DNA from: Marinobacterium rhizophilum DSM 18822
GTDB lineage: Bacteria; Pseudomonadota; Gammaproteobacteria; Pseudomonadales; Balneatricaceae
Reading direction: 5' to 3'
Length of the DNA: 64,000 bases
Assembly (NCBI RefSeq): GCF_000378045.1
Contig: NZ_KB899106.1
Coordinates: 1-64,000, forward strand
Numbering within the stretch: position 1 is the stretch's first letter; each line of letters opens with the position of its first letter. Below are positions 1 to 9,400 of this stretch, piece by piece. The position numbers and the translations under genes were made by a program. The notes beneath the pieces are model-generated. The model worked only from the letters and a program-made list of their open reading frames with translations, did no database searches and had not been told where the DNA came from.

Positions 1-889
1 CTTCGGCGGCCAGGTCAACGATAACGCTGCCCGGCTTCATGCTGGCAACCATGCGCTCGGTAATCAGTTCAGGGGCCGGCTTGCCCGGGATCAGTGCGGT
101 GGTAATGATGATATCCACTTCGGCAGCCTGGGCCGCGAACAGATCCATCTCCGCCTTGATGAACTCGGGGCTCATGGTCTTGGCGTAACCGCCCTGACCG
201 CTGCCGTCCTCATCCTTGAAGTCGAGCATCAGGAACTCGCCGTCCATGCTCTCGACCTGCTCCTTCACTTCCGGGCGGGTATCGAAGGCACGCACGATGG
301 CGCCCATGCTCTTGGCCGCACCGATGGCCGCGAGACCCGCTACGCCGGCGCCGATCACCAGCACCTTGGCGGGCGGAATCTTGCCGGCCGCGGTGATCTG
401 GCCGGTGAAGAAGCGGCCGAAATGCTGTGCCGCCTCAACCACGGCGCGGTAACCGGCAATGTTGGCCATGGAGCTCAGTGCATCCATTTTCTGGGCGCGG
501 GAAATACGCGGTACGGAGTCCATCGACAGCGCCGTAACACCACGATCCGACAGTTCCTGCAGCATTTCCGGATTCTGCGCCGGGTAGAGGAAACTGATCA
601 GGGTCTGGCCCTTGCCCAGCAACTCGATGCCGTAAAAACCCAGTTCCGGATGTGGGCTGGGCGGACGCACCTTCATGACGATATCGCACGAGTGCCACAG
701 CTCCTTTGGATCTTCGACGATCTCGACCCCGGCGGCGCGGTATTGGTCGTCATCGAAACTCGCCTCCAGGCCGGCACCGGTCTCAATCGCCAGACTGAAG
801 CCAAGCTTCTGCAACTGAACAGCGACTTCGGGGGTGAGCGCGACGCGCTTTTCCCCTTCGTCGATCTCCTTGGGCACACCTATTCGCAT
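1..889 (-). CDS. pntA: NAD(P) transhydrogenase subunit alpha, 5' part (cut by window edge)
   Basis: Partial minus-strand gene that runs off the left edge. PntA carries the NAD(H)-binding domain I of the proton-translocating transhydrogenase, which transfers hydride between NADH and NADP+ at the inner membrane. The translation begins [20 protein letters not shown], the typical start of the alanine dehydrogenase/PNT N-terminal domain. It continues through a Rossmann stretch with [18 protein letters not shown] and the conserved [18 protein letters not shown] region. The start is the ATG at 887-889, preceded on the minus strand by a GGAG ribosome site. The C-terminal part and any pntB lie outside the window. 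Confidence 0.93.
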   Translation of the reverse strand, partial: MRIGVPKEIDEGEKRVALTPEVAVQLQKLGFSLAIETGAGLEASFDDDQYRAAGVEIVEDPKELWHSCDIVMKVRPPSPHPELGFYGIELLGKGQTLISFLYPAQNPEMLQELSDRGVTALSMDSVPRISRAQKMDALSSMANIAGYRAVVEAAQHFGRFFTGQITAAGKIPPAKVLVIGAGVAGLAAIGAAKSMGAIVRAFDTRPEVKEQVESMDGEFLMLDFKDEDGSGQGGYAKTMSPEFIKAEMDLFAAQAAEVDIIITTALIPGKPAPELITERMVASMKPGSVIVDLAAE

Positions 890-1774
890 GGTAATTATTC
901 TCCGTAATACAAATGGCTTTATTTAAAACTTATAACGAAGCCCGTCCTGGAGCTCCCCTGGAATTCCTAATGCAGCTCACCGACAGGCGTGCAAGGCGAA
1001 TGCCGCGTGACTATGCCCTTTTGCTGGCACATGCACCTCACCAATAACGACACCTGGTTGTCTGTCGACGAGGCCATGCCGACGACTGCATGCCGACGAC
1101 TGTCTGGCCAGTTCCTGCACTTAACTGCGCTTAATGTATTTGTTTCAATTGTTTCAGTCGAGGGGCGGAAGGTACATATTTTACATATTTTTGGTATTAA
1201 ACCTATGGCTATAGTGAATTGCTTATGGATACGACAATGCACGCCTTTCTTCTCACCAGGTATTTTTCATTCTGCAGCCAGCTGGCCCGATTGATAGCGG
1301 CGTCGACACATTCGTTCATTGTGGGGGCGTTACATGACGTTATTTTTAATTGACCTTTCGATCAAGAAAAGTAATTAAAAGGGAGTGTGACTGTGATGTG
1401 TGCACATATTTTTTAACAAGGGACTACCCGTTACGAAATTACCCACCAGCGGCCAGATCAAGCCTCTGACCCTTTGCACTGCGATAACGCGATTGGCATC
1501 GCCGCATCCATGGCAAGCGACGCCGATCGGCGCACTGCACCACGGATAGTCGAAAATCTTCGATCCGTAGGCTTAACCATGAGTGTCGCGCCTATTATCT
1601 GAACTCCCGATAATCCGTGTCTTCTGTCCAGTGGGGTTCAGAGAAGTTGCCAAAAGCCGCTACCCTCTAGTAGACAACGTGCAGATTGCCTGGATACAGA
1701 AGGCGCCAGCATTGCGGCACCCAGACCACAAGTACAGCAATGAAGACCTGAACATATAGGCAGAGGTCCGTGCA
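890..1774. other. 885-bp intergenic stretch, no gene recognised
   Basis: This lies between divergent pntA (minus) and the cyclase gene (plus), so it must hold both promoters. Open frames here (for example 989-1294 plus and 967-1242 minus) show no recognisable domain, signal peptide or convincing ribosome site. A short direct repeat, ATGCCGACGACTG twice, sits near 1075-1101. The part around 1320-1420 is A+T-rich. I see no terminator hairpin or RNA gene. Confidence 0.6.
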
Positions 1775-3565
1775 ATGAGGTTCTTGAAGAAAAGCCTGAA
1801 AGCCAGAATGACCGCCTATTTTCTGCTGGTATCGATGTCGGTCGTTATCGTTATGGCAGGTGCCACGTACCTGCTGTCGGCGAACAGGCTGGAAGCGATG
1901 GCGATCACCCGCTTCGAGGTCATCGCCGAATACAAGGAACAGGAAATCCAGAGCTTTATCACCGGCCAGGTCGAGACCGTTACCCAGATAGCCGCCCTCG
2001 AAGAGTTGCGCCAGGCGGGACTCTTGCTTGCTGAACAGCAGGCCGATACGCCGGAATATCAGAGTGCCTACCTGAACCTTGCAAATACCCTGTTCAATTC
2101 GACATATCGAGGTTCATGGGCCGTCATGGCCACGGACCTGATCGATATTCTGCTGCTCGATGTGACAACCGGTCGAGTGTTTTTTTCCACCAACCCGACC
2201 GACGAAAACAGCAACCGTAAAAATGTGGGTTATTTCCACTCGGGCCGCCAGGAAACCCATGTGCAGCCCGTATACCCGTCACCGGATACCGGCAAACCGA
2301 CACTCACCGTAGCAGCACCTCTCTTGGATATGGAAGGAGACCCCTACGCGGTGCTCGCCGCCCATATTCGGCTTCCGATTCTGGTCGAGATCGTCAGCCG
2401 ACGCACCGGCCTCGGCAGCACCGGCCAGTCTTATCTTGTCGACAGTCGCCATCAGCTCATCGCCGAGGCGCCCTTTACCAATATCGACGAGACCGGCGAA
2501 GTGCGAAGCCTGGGCATTGATAGCGCCGTTGCCGGCACCGCTGGCGCTGGGCTCTATCAAAGCTATACCGGAGAGCCTGTGATTGGCAGCTACCGCTGGT
2601 TACCCAACCTGCAACTGGCACTGCTGACGGAAATCAGCGTATCCGAGGCACTGGCACCGGCGACCCGCCTGGGCTGGTCGCTCGTCAGCCTGGGCATGCT
2701 TGCAGTACTCCTGCTCGCCATTGGCATCTATCTGATTACACGAACGATCACGCGACCTATTCTGGCGATATCATCGACAGCCCACGAGATCGCACTGGGC
2801 AACCTGACATTGCACGCGCCGGTACTGACCCGTGACGAGACCGGCGCCCTGGCAAGCAACTTCAATGAAATGATCGACCGGCTCAACGAAACCCTGAGCG
2901 CACTGTCGGACGAAAAACAAAAGTCCGAACAGCTTCTGCTGAATATTCTGCCCGCGCCGATCGCAGAACGGCTCAAACAGGGTGAAGGCACCATCGCCGA
3001 CAGTTTTGCCAACGTGACCATTATGTTTGCCGATATCGTCAACTTTACGCCGCTGGCTTCGACGCTATCCCCGACCCAACTGGTCCGCTATCTAAACGAA
3101 ATTTTCACCGAGTTTGATGAAATCTGCGAAATCAGGGGGCTGGAAAAGATCAAAACCATCGGTGACGCCTACATGGTGGTCGCCGGTTTGCCCACAGTGC
3201 GCGATAACCATGCAGAGGTCGTCGCGGATATGGCACTGGATATGCTGGCCGTCATTGTCGACTTTAACCACCGCCACCACATGGATCTGAAACTACGCAT
3301 CGGCATCAACAGCGGTCCGGTCGTTGCCGGTGTGATTGGCGCCAAGAAGTTTATCTACGATATCTGGGGCGATGCCGTAAACATAGCATCGCGCATGGAA
3401 TCCATGGGTCTGAGCGGGCGTATCCATGTTTCAGATGAGACTTATAAATACCTGCAACACGACTATACATTCGAGGACCGTGGCCTTATACGTGTGCGCG
3501 GCAAAGGCGAGATGCACACCTACCTGATGACGGGCAAAAGACCCAGAGCCCTGGTCAGTGCCTGA
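1775..3565 (+). CDS. Membrane class III adenylate/guanylate cyclase with Cache and HAMP domains
   Basis: A 596-residue receptor cyclase predicted to make cAMP (or cGMP) in response to a periplasmic ligand. Residues about 12-33 form the first membrane segment, about 35-300 a Cache-like periplasmic sensor, and about 303-325 the second membrane segment. A HAMP linker follows, then a class III catalytic domain from about 400. Catalytic features include the metal Asp in MFADIVNFT, the KTIGDAYMV segment with the adenine-recognising Lys and second Asp, and DIWGDAVNIASRM with the transition-state Asn and Arg. The domain looks active. The gene stands alone and its ligand is unknown. A second soluble cyclase lies at 53387-54295. 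Confidence 0.88.
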   Translation: MRFLKKSLKARMTAYFLLVSMSVVIVMAGATYLLSANRLEAMAITRFEVIAEYKEQEIQSFITGQVETVTQIAALEELRQAGLLLAEQQADTPEYQSAYLNLANTLFNSTYRGSWAVMATDLIDILLLDVTTGRVFFSTNPTDENSNRKNVGYFHSGRQETHVQPVYPSPDTGKPTLTVAAPLLDMEGDPYAVLAAHIRLPILVEIVSRRTGLGSTGQSYLVDSRHQLIAEAPFTNIDETGEVRSLGIDSAVAGTAGAGLYQSYTGEPVIGSYRWLPNLQLALLTEISVSEALAPATRLGWSLVSLGMLAVLLLAIGIYLITRTITRPILAISSTAHEIALGNLTLHAPVLTRDETGALASNFNEMIDRLNETLSALSDEKQKSEQLLLNILPAPIAERLKQGEGTIADSFANVTIMFADIVNFTPLASTLSPTQLVRYLNEIFTEFDEICEIRGLEKIKTIGDAYMVVAGLPTVRDNHAEVVADMALDMLAVIVDFNHRHHMDLKLRIGINSGPVVAGVIGAKKFIYDIWGDAVNIASRMESMGLSGRIHVSDETYKYLQHDYTFEDRGLIRVRGKGEMHTYLMTGKRPRALVSA

Positions 3566-3833
3566 AAAGCCTTACTTGGACCACTGAGCCACCGGGGCAC
3601 GTGCGCTGCCGGCACGTGCCATTGCGGCCAGGCTTCAGCTGCTGCGGGCTCAGCACGACGTGAGAGCCTTGCGCTTTGCTTTCGCCCGCTTCGAACGTGC
3701 AGCGAAGACAGAATAGCGGTGCATGTGCCCCATCTGCGCGCGAGATCCGTTATGCTCCATAGTTCTCGAGCATCGGCATCCGCTGCCAGTTACCCGCGTA
3801 ATCCTGAAACTCCGACAATCAAGGGACTGAAGT

Positions 3834-4043
3834 TTGAAAACATCAAAGAAAACCGGAACTTTACCGAAACTGGCTGTTACCGCCGCGCTGGCGTTGGCGC
3901 TGAGCGGCTGTGTCTTGACCAAAATCGTGACGGTACCGATGCGCATCGGCGGCGCTGTGATTTCGATCGTGCCGGTGGTTGGCAATAGCGTCGATGAAGC
4001 CATCGATACGGCGGCGGATACCATTGACCTGGTGCCGATTTGA
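3834..4043 (+). CDS. Small lipoprotein, DUF6726-like
   Basis: A 69-residue protein starting at a TTG codon, with GGGA about 7 bases upstream. It has a basic N-terminus, a hydrophobic stretch and a lipobox (LSGC, Cys at about residue 26). The short tail contains TVPMRIGGAVISIVPVVGN, a pattern seen in small conserved lipoproteins of the DUF6726 type. It is predicted to be anchored in the inner or outer membrane facing the periplasm. Function is unknown. The family call is from memory of the pattern. Confidence 0.65.
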   Translation: MKTSKKTGTLPKLAVTAALALALSGCVLTKIVTVPMRIGGAVISIVPVVGNSVDEAIDTAADTIDLVPI

Positions 4044-4212
4044 TCAGGGGCGGCCCCTGCTGACTGGCTATCCTGCCGGAATAAGCGGTTTCGCGGCTAT
4101 ACTCTGAACGTTGCACTGCCGGTATCGCACAAGAACCACGTTTCAAGCTTTAGGAACCTGACCCAATAAAACGCCAATGAAACACCCAATGGAATCTCTA
4201 ATGGAGCCTCCG

Positions 4213-4566
4213 ATGGTAAGCAAAACGAAAATCGCCCTGCTGTGCCTGCTGGGTGCCGTTGGCGGCAACGGTGCAGGGGCAGAAGACGAAACCGAGGTGC
4301 CGCAGGTGGCGCAAGGCTGCGCCGCCTGCCACCAGCGGGAAGGCGTGCCCGCAATGCCCGGCTGGCCTTACCTGGCAGGCATGGAAAAAACGCGGCTTGT
4401 GGACATCCTGCGAGGTCACAGGGACAACCTGGTGCCGGGCAGTACCATGGACCAGGTGGCGACCATGCTGACAGACAGAGAAATCGATGCGGTGGCGGAC
4501 TATTTCTCGAAACTCGACCGTACCGACCCGCCGCCATTTCCGGCTCTGCAGCCGGCACCGGAGTAA
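4213..4566 (+). CDS. Small periplasmic class I cytochrome c
   Basis: About 117 residues with a signal peptide (hydrophobic LLCLLGAVGG stretch) and a single haem c attachment motif, CAACH, soon after the predicted cleavage site. A downstream Met in STMDQVATM or the GME segment may serve as distal haem ligand. It should be a periplasmic electron carrier. An in-frame ATG lies at 4177, but the one at 4213 has a well-spaced GGAG and puts the signal peptide at the N-terminus, so I chose 4213. It is followed by the convergent GNAT gene. The redox partner is unknown. Confidence 0.8.
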   Translation: MVSKTKIALLCLLGAVGGNGAGAEDETEVPQVAQGCAACHQREGVPAMPGWPYLAGMEKTRLVDILRGHRDNLVPGSTMDQVATMLTDREIDAVADYFSKLDRTDPPPFPALQPAPE

Positions 4567-4609
4567 ACAGAACCTGAATCGCACTGCGCTCTCCACGTAC
4601 AGCCGCTAA

Positions 4610-5482
4610 CTATCCAACCTCGAACGAAGTCACACCGAAAATCCGCTCCAGCGGCAGATCCGGCGCATCCCCCGTATACATTCGAGCGGTTTCGAACGAT
4701 ATGCTCATTCCATAGCGTTGCGCCATTGCCACCGCAGCAGGGTTCACTTCGGGCGTATCCAGATACACCTTTTCGACCGGCCCGACGCGGGATTTCAGCG
4801 CCACAAACAGTGACTCTGCCAGCTGCGGGGTGTCGGCAAACAGCGGGCCTATCTTGTAGCCGCTGCGACAGGGCCGGATAACACCGTATCCCACCAGCAC
4901 GCCGGCATCGAGGATGCCGAGCGCATGGCAGTCAGGCTGTTTCACCCAGCCACGGATAAAACGGCCACGATCATCCGGGAAGAAGGGCCGGTCATAGGCC
5001 TCAAGCACATCCAGCGGCAACCGGGACAGGTTCACCACCGCCTCCGTGCCAATATCAGCCGCCGGCATGGCATCAGAAATCGCGCCGCCGATACCCTCAA
5101 AGCGAATATTACGATACGCCAGAGTAAACCCGGAGCGCCGGTAGTTGTCCTGCTGGTCCACCACGCCATCCAGACCAATATTGCGGTCCGCCAGGTAGTT
5201 CAGTCCCGCCCTCCAGATCTGGATGCCATAGCCCTGCCCCCGATACTCGGGATGAACGATATAAAATCCCAGGAAGCCGAATGTCTCGCCGTAGCGGATC
5301 ACGGAGATGGCAGCGATGGGCGTGTCATCGAGCAACCCCACCAGGAAGCCATTTGGGTCGGCAGCGTAATAGCAGTCGGCATCGTGCAGGCCTGGATTCC
5401 AGCCCTCCTGCGCCGCCCAGTCGATGGCGATATCCACCTCGCTGCGGACCATGGTGCGAATGCTGTAATTGTGTGGCTGCAT
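4610..5482 (-). CDS. GNAT family N-acetyltransferase, two-domain type
   Basis: 290 residues. The N-terminal half is a GNAT fold with the acetyl-CoA loop EYRGQGYGIQIW around residues 95-106. The C-terminal half resembles the second GNAT-like domain (Acetyltransf_18) of YitH-type proteins. It is predicted to transfer an acetyl group from acetyl-CoA to an unknown small molecule or protein amine. The ATG has a strong GGAGG 6-7 bases upstream. It lies 43 bases downstream of the VOC gene on the same strand, so the two may be co-transcribed. The substrate cannot be predicted. Confidence 0.82.
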   Translation of the reverse strand: MQPHNYSIRTMVRSEVDIAIDWAAQEGWNPGLHDADCYYAADPNGFLVGLLDDTPIAAISVIRYGETFGFLGFYIVHPEYRGQGYGIQIWRAGLNYLADRNIGLDGVVDQQDNYRRSGFTLAYRNIRFEGIGGAISDAMPAADIGTEAVVNLSRLPLDVLEAYDRPFFPDDRGRFIRGWVKQPDCHALGILDAGVLVGYGVIRPCRSGYKIGPLFADTPQLAESLFVALKSRVGPVEKVYLDTPEVNPAAVAMAQRYGMSISFETARMYTGDAPDLPLERIFGVTSFEVG

Positions 5483-5525
5483 GGGAACCTCCGCCGAGTC
5501 TGTCTATGTATTGCCGAATTCACGG

Positions 5526-6011
5526 CTAGTTCGTCTGCTTGCTGGCCTGCCAGCGATCGAGAATGGCGCGGGCTTCATTGCGGGACGGGTCCATCGCCGT
5601 TGCGTGATCGGGCATTCGGGCCGCCAGTTCGATGACGTAACCGTTGGGGTCTCGAAGATAAATTGAATGAATAAAGCCATGATCGGTAATACCACGCACT
5701 TCGAGACCGGCCTTGCGGCCCTTTTCAAGCATGGGTTCAAGCTGTGCTTCATCCACCTCGAGCGCGAGATGCAGATCGAAGTCCCGCTGCGGACTGAAAT
5801 CAAATGGCGTGGCGGGGTCTTCGAAAAAAGCGATATAGGAGCCGTCGTCGAGTTCGTAGAACGTATGCAGCACCGCTGTTTCGCGCCCGGTTTTGGTTTG
5901 TTGGATCCAGAGTGAACCGGCCAGCGGCAGGCCGAGGAAATCCTCGTAAAACCGTCGCGTTTGCTCAGAGTCACGGCAGCGATAAGCGCTGTGGTGAAGT
6001 TTTTGAATCAC
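5526..6011 (-). CDS. VOC family (glyoxalase/bleomycin resistance-like) protein
   Basis: 161 residues with the paired beta-alpha-beta-beta-beta modules of the vicinal oxygen chelate superfamily. A metal-type His is at LHHSAYRC near the N-terminus, an FYEDFLGLPL stretch follows, and a C-terminal DPNGYVIEL motif supplies the usual Glu ligand. Members are metal-dependent isomerases, dioxygenases or lyases; the reaction here is not known. The start is GTG at 6011 with GGAGACC upstream. Confidence 0.82.
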   Translation of the reverse strand: MIQKLHHSAYRCRDSEQTRRFYEDFLGLPLAGSLWIQQTKTGRETAVLHTFYELDDGSYIAFFEDPATPFDFSPQRDFDLHLALEVDEAQLEPMLEKGRKAGLEVRGITDHGFIHSIYLRDPNGYVIELAARMPDHATAMDPSRNEARAILDRWQASKQTN

Positions 6012-6456
6012 TGCTAGGTCTCCAGTACTTGCCTGCTAATTTAAGATCGACTCGAACCTTTCGTGCTGCAGCGACACGGCGAATCCATCGGTCATCTCGT
6101 ACACTTCGGCTCCGTGCGCCAGCGATTTTATTCGGCTAGCCAGCACCGCATCATGGAACAATCCTCGCACCTGAAGTGTACCAGTTTCCGAAGAGCCGAC
6201 ATCTCAACCCACACGCAACTCGCGCATTGTCTTGTACGCAATCAGTCCCGGAAGAACATATCCGCGAACGTCCGCAGCCCCTGAGCAATAGATTCAAAAA
6301 AGAGAGGGCGGTGTCCAAAGACACCGCCCTTTCCTTAAACGGGAGCGAATGCTGCGAATATGCGGGTCCTTCCGGAGCTCGTTGCCTGCGACGAATGTTT
6401 CAGCGTCCCTGCTGTATGTATAAACCCGCCGGATTAAGAGCTTGCGGCGTGGTCAT
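6012..6456. other. Intergenic stretch with one terminator hairpin
   Basis: A 445-bp gap between the VOC gene start and the subtilase-fusion stop codon. It contains the hairpin at 6305-6330. I recognise no gene in the rest. Confidence 0.55.
6296..6330 (-). terminator. Rho-independent terminator of the subtilase-fusion operon
   Basis: A perfect 11-bp stem AGGGCGGTGTC (6305-6315) and GACACCGCCCT (6320-6330) with a CAAA loop. Read on the minus strand the stem is followed by CTCTTTTTT, a U-tract, so it most likely ends transcription from the gene at 6457-10380. The plus-strand side (TTTCCTT) is weaker. Confidence 0.75.
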
Positions 6457-9400
6457 TTATTGAATCCTGTTTTTAAGATTCTTCACTTCAGTGATACAGG
6501 CCCCTGCTGTGCCTGGCTGGACTGCGCCAGGATGGTTTTTCGCATAGCGTGATCCCGCCTTAGTCCAAATTCCGGCAGTACGCCGCTCGCATGCGCCAGC
6601 ACTGTTCCTGGCACTCCACCGGCACAGATCACTTCGTTTACCGTTGGTCGCCGTGACTACCTCACAACTGGCGCCGTAGCCCTTGCACAGGTTGGTGCTG
6701 GCGGCCCCGCAACTCAGGTTTGGTTTGGGTCTGCGACCCCCTTTGCCTGGATCAAAGACGGTACCGGTGTTGCCAGCTGGGCTTGGCGGAACTCTATTAA
6801 CGCTGGCTTTTTTCAGGGTAAATGTATCGGCTATCGCGTTGAGTTCATTGCCGTGCATATCCCGAAGGTTGGACACTATGACTGCATATGACCTGACATT
6901 GCGTTTCCTTGTGTGGCTGTTGGCATCCCAATCGGCACCAGGACATGCAATTTCTGATTTGTTATCACCCACCAGATTGGCATCTGCGATTTTCTTAAAG
7001 CCCGGACCCGACAAGTTATTGGCGAACCAGCGCGGTTTCAAGCTGACACCGTTGCCAATACTTTGGCCAGAACCATCCAGCGGGTAAACCTTGATTGTTG
7101 GACCCTGGTAATTCGCCTGCCCACCAGCTGCCGGTGCAAGGCAGTTGCCCCCCGCGCATCGATCACTCAATGTACTGTCCATTGATACACCGAAACTGAT
7201 GGAAACGCGGAGTTCTCCAGGCTTGATTGAACACTCGCTCGGTGCCGCAGGATAGGAAAACTTCACCGGAATGGCCCATACGGGATTGGTGATGCAGGCG
7301 GCGCCACTTTCCGCAGAACCCAAATCTCCCCGCAGCATCAAAGCGGATGGCGAATAATCCCGATGCTCGGTAATCCCCTGCATCATGTCTGGCGCCAGAG
7401 CAACATACTGGACCTGACCTCTGGGCCCTCCGTCCATGACCTTGGCGACGCTAGGCCCGTTTGAATAATGCGCAGACAACGTGAACTCAATATTGTCCGG
7501 CTGTCCATTGACGATAGGAATGTAGTCATTTCTGCCATCCCAAAGGGTGCTTAGCAGGGCATTCGAACCGCGGCTGATCAGCGCAGAGCCGCCACCGTCA
7601 AAATCCCCTTCACCGCCAATTCGGCCATCGGCGTTTTCCCAGGCACAAAGACCGTCATGCCATTGCGGATTTTCTGTATTCGAGTCAAATCGGCATTCGC
7701 TGTCCACGCTAAATTTGCAAATAGGTCCATCGGTAAGAATCGTATTACCTTCGCGATAGGCGCTGACGGAGGCACGCAACGCACTGACCGTTGTTATGGA
7801 TCCGCCTCCCGGCCTGCTGTCATCTATTGCGACCTGGCTGCCGGTGCCGGCAAGCGCGACTTGCGCGGTACGCGTGCGACTTGCGTTGAATGCTCCTGTG
7901 GTGCGTTGCGGCTGCAGAAACCTTCCCTGTTTTTCGCCGCTTAAGGTGTAAGTGCGCACGCGGCCAAACGCGTTGCTTGACGCCGCAGCACTTTTCACGG
8001 ATGCATTAAAATAGTCATAGATTTCAGCGACGGCGGTGCTTTCCAGGCTGGTGAGATAATTAAAATCGCCGTGGGCGTCTGTTCCCGCGCTCATGTAAAG
8101 CTTGCGAATAAACCTGGAATCGGGCTGTTGCTGGAAGTTATATTTCAGACCCTGTTTAAGAAACCCGACATATTCACCAACCGCGCCATTTACATCCTTG
8201 ACCCAACTTGGGTTAGACACAAATCGCTGTGATGTTCCAGAGGGTGTAAATGGGTCGAAATGGTTAAGGTCACGCACCGCCAAATGACCGCCCAGCATTT
8301 CTGCGGTCGATTTGAAGTCATGTTTCTCATTCCAGACCTGTGATCCTTTAAATATAAAATCCCTGGCGTCTTTCTGCAGAATCCTGCTATTTTTTCCGCC
8401 AACGTTGTGATGGGGAGGCAAGCCGATTGCCTGTTCAAAGTACTGCTTGCTCCATCCGCTAGCAGAACTGAACGGGTGGGCGGCGTAGCCAAAGGCATCG
8501 GTATGGCTTAATCGTTCCAGAACGGGGATCAGTTCGTTCGGATTTTTAACACCGACCTGATCAGTCAGCGTTGTAAGGTCAAAACCAAGCCCTTCCGCAT
8601 CCGGATCAGCCGTAAAGTGTCCGCCATGCCAGGGGCCCTCAAAGTGTGGGCCACCATACACCAAAAAGTGACTCCCTATGGCCTTCGTCATGTCTGAATG
8701 CACAGTCCGGCCTGTTCCGCGCAGCGTAACTTCCTCGCCACTTAATTCGCCAAAATGATCACGATACCATTTGAACTCATTGCCCTTGGTATTGGCCGTT
8801 GGACCGTATCCCGGAGAGGTTCCAGCATCATAGGGGTTGCGGGAGTAAAAGACGTTGTGATCGGTCGTTGCAAGCTGGTCACGAAAGGCTGTCCAATTGC
8901 CGTTTTTCAATCGTGTCTCTATGAGGCCAAGGGCATAGGCGCTCTCCGTGAGCATGGCCAGTGGCCCGCCATACGCTTTTGCCGCGGCATCTACGTTGGT
9001 CACGCCATGCCACCCCGTCTGCTCAGCGATGGTATGAACATGTGCGTCGTAGTAATGATCCGCAGAATCGAATCGTGGAAAGCCGTTGCTGCCTACCAGA
9101 ACGCGCAAGACAGCATGCACATTATAATTGTGCGTTATGGACTTATCTTCGGTTTTAATAACCGTTGTCCAGTAAACACGCGCCAGCAGAAAATGCTCCC
9201 CCGCAACCCCCTTTCGGGATCCGACACCAATGCAATCAACCGGAACTTTGGCTATGTAGTGCCAGAAATCGACGATGGGCTCGTCAGTCCCAACCGTATC
9301 GCGGGCACGGCCCTCTGAATCAATGATTTCAATTTTCTTGCCGGCGCAGCTTGTCTGATCGACTCCATGAGGGACATCCTGAAAGATAAGATCCTTTTCA

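Noticed and set aside
989-1294. 101-residue frame upstream of the first cyclase
   Set aside because: No ribosome site, no domain and an overlapping antisense frame; treated as non-coding.
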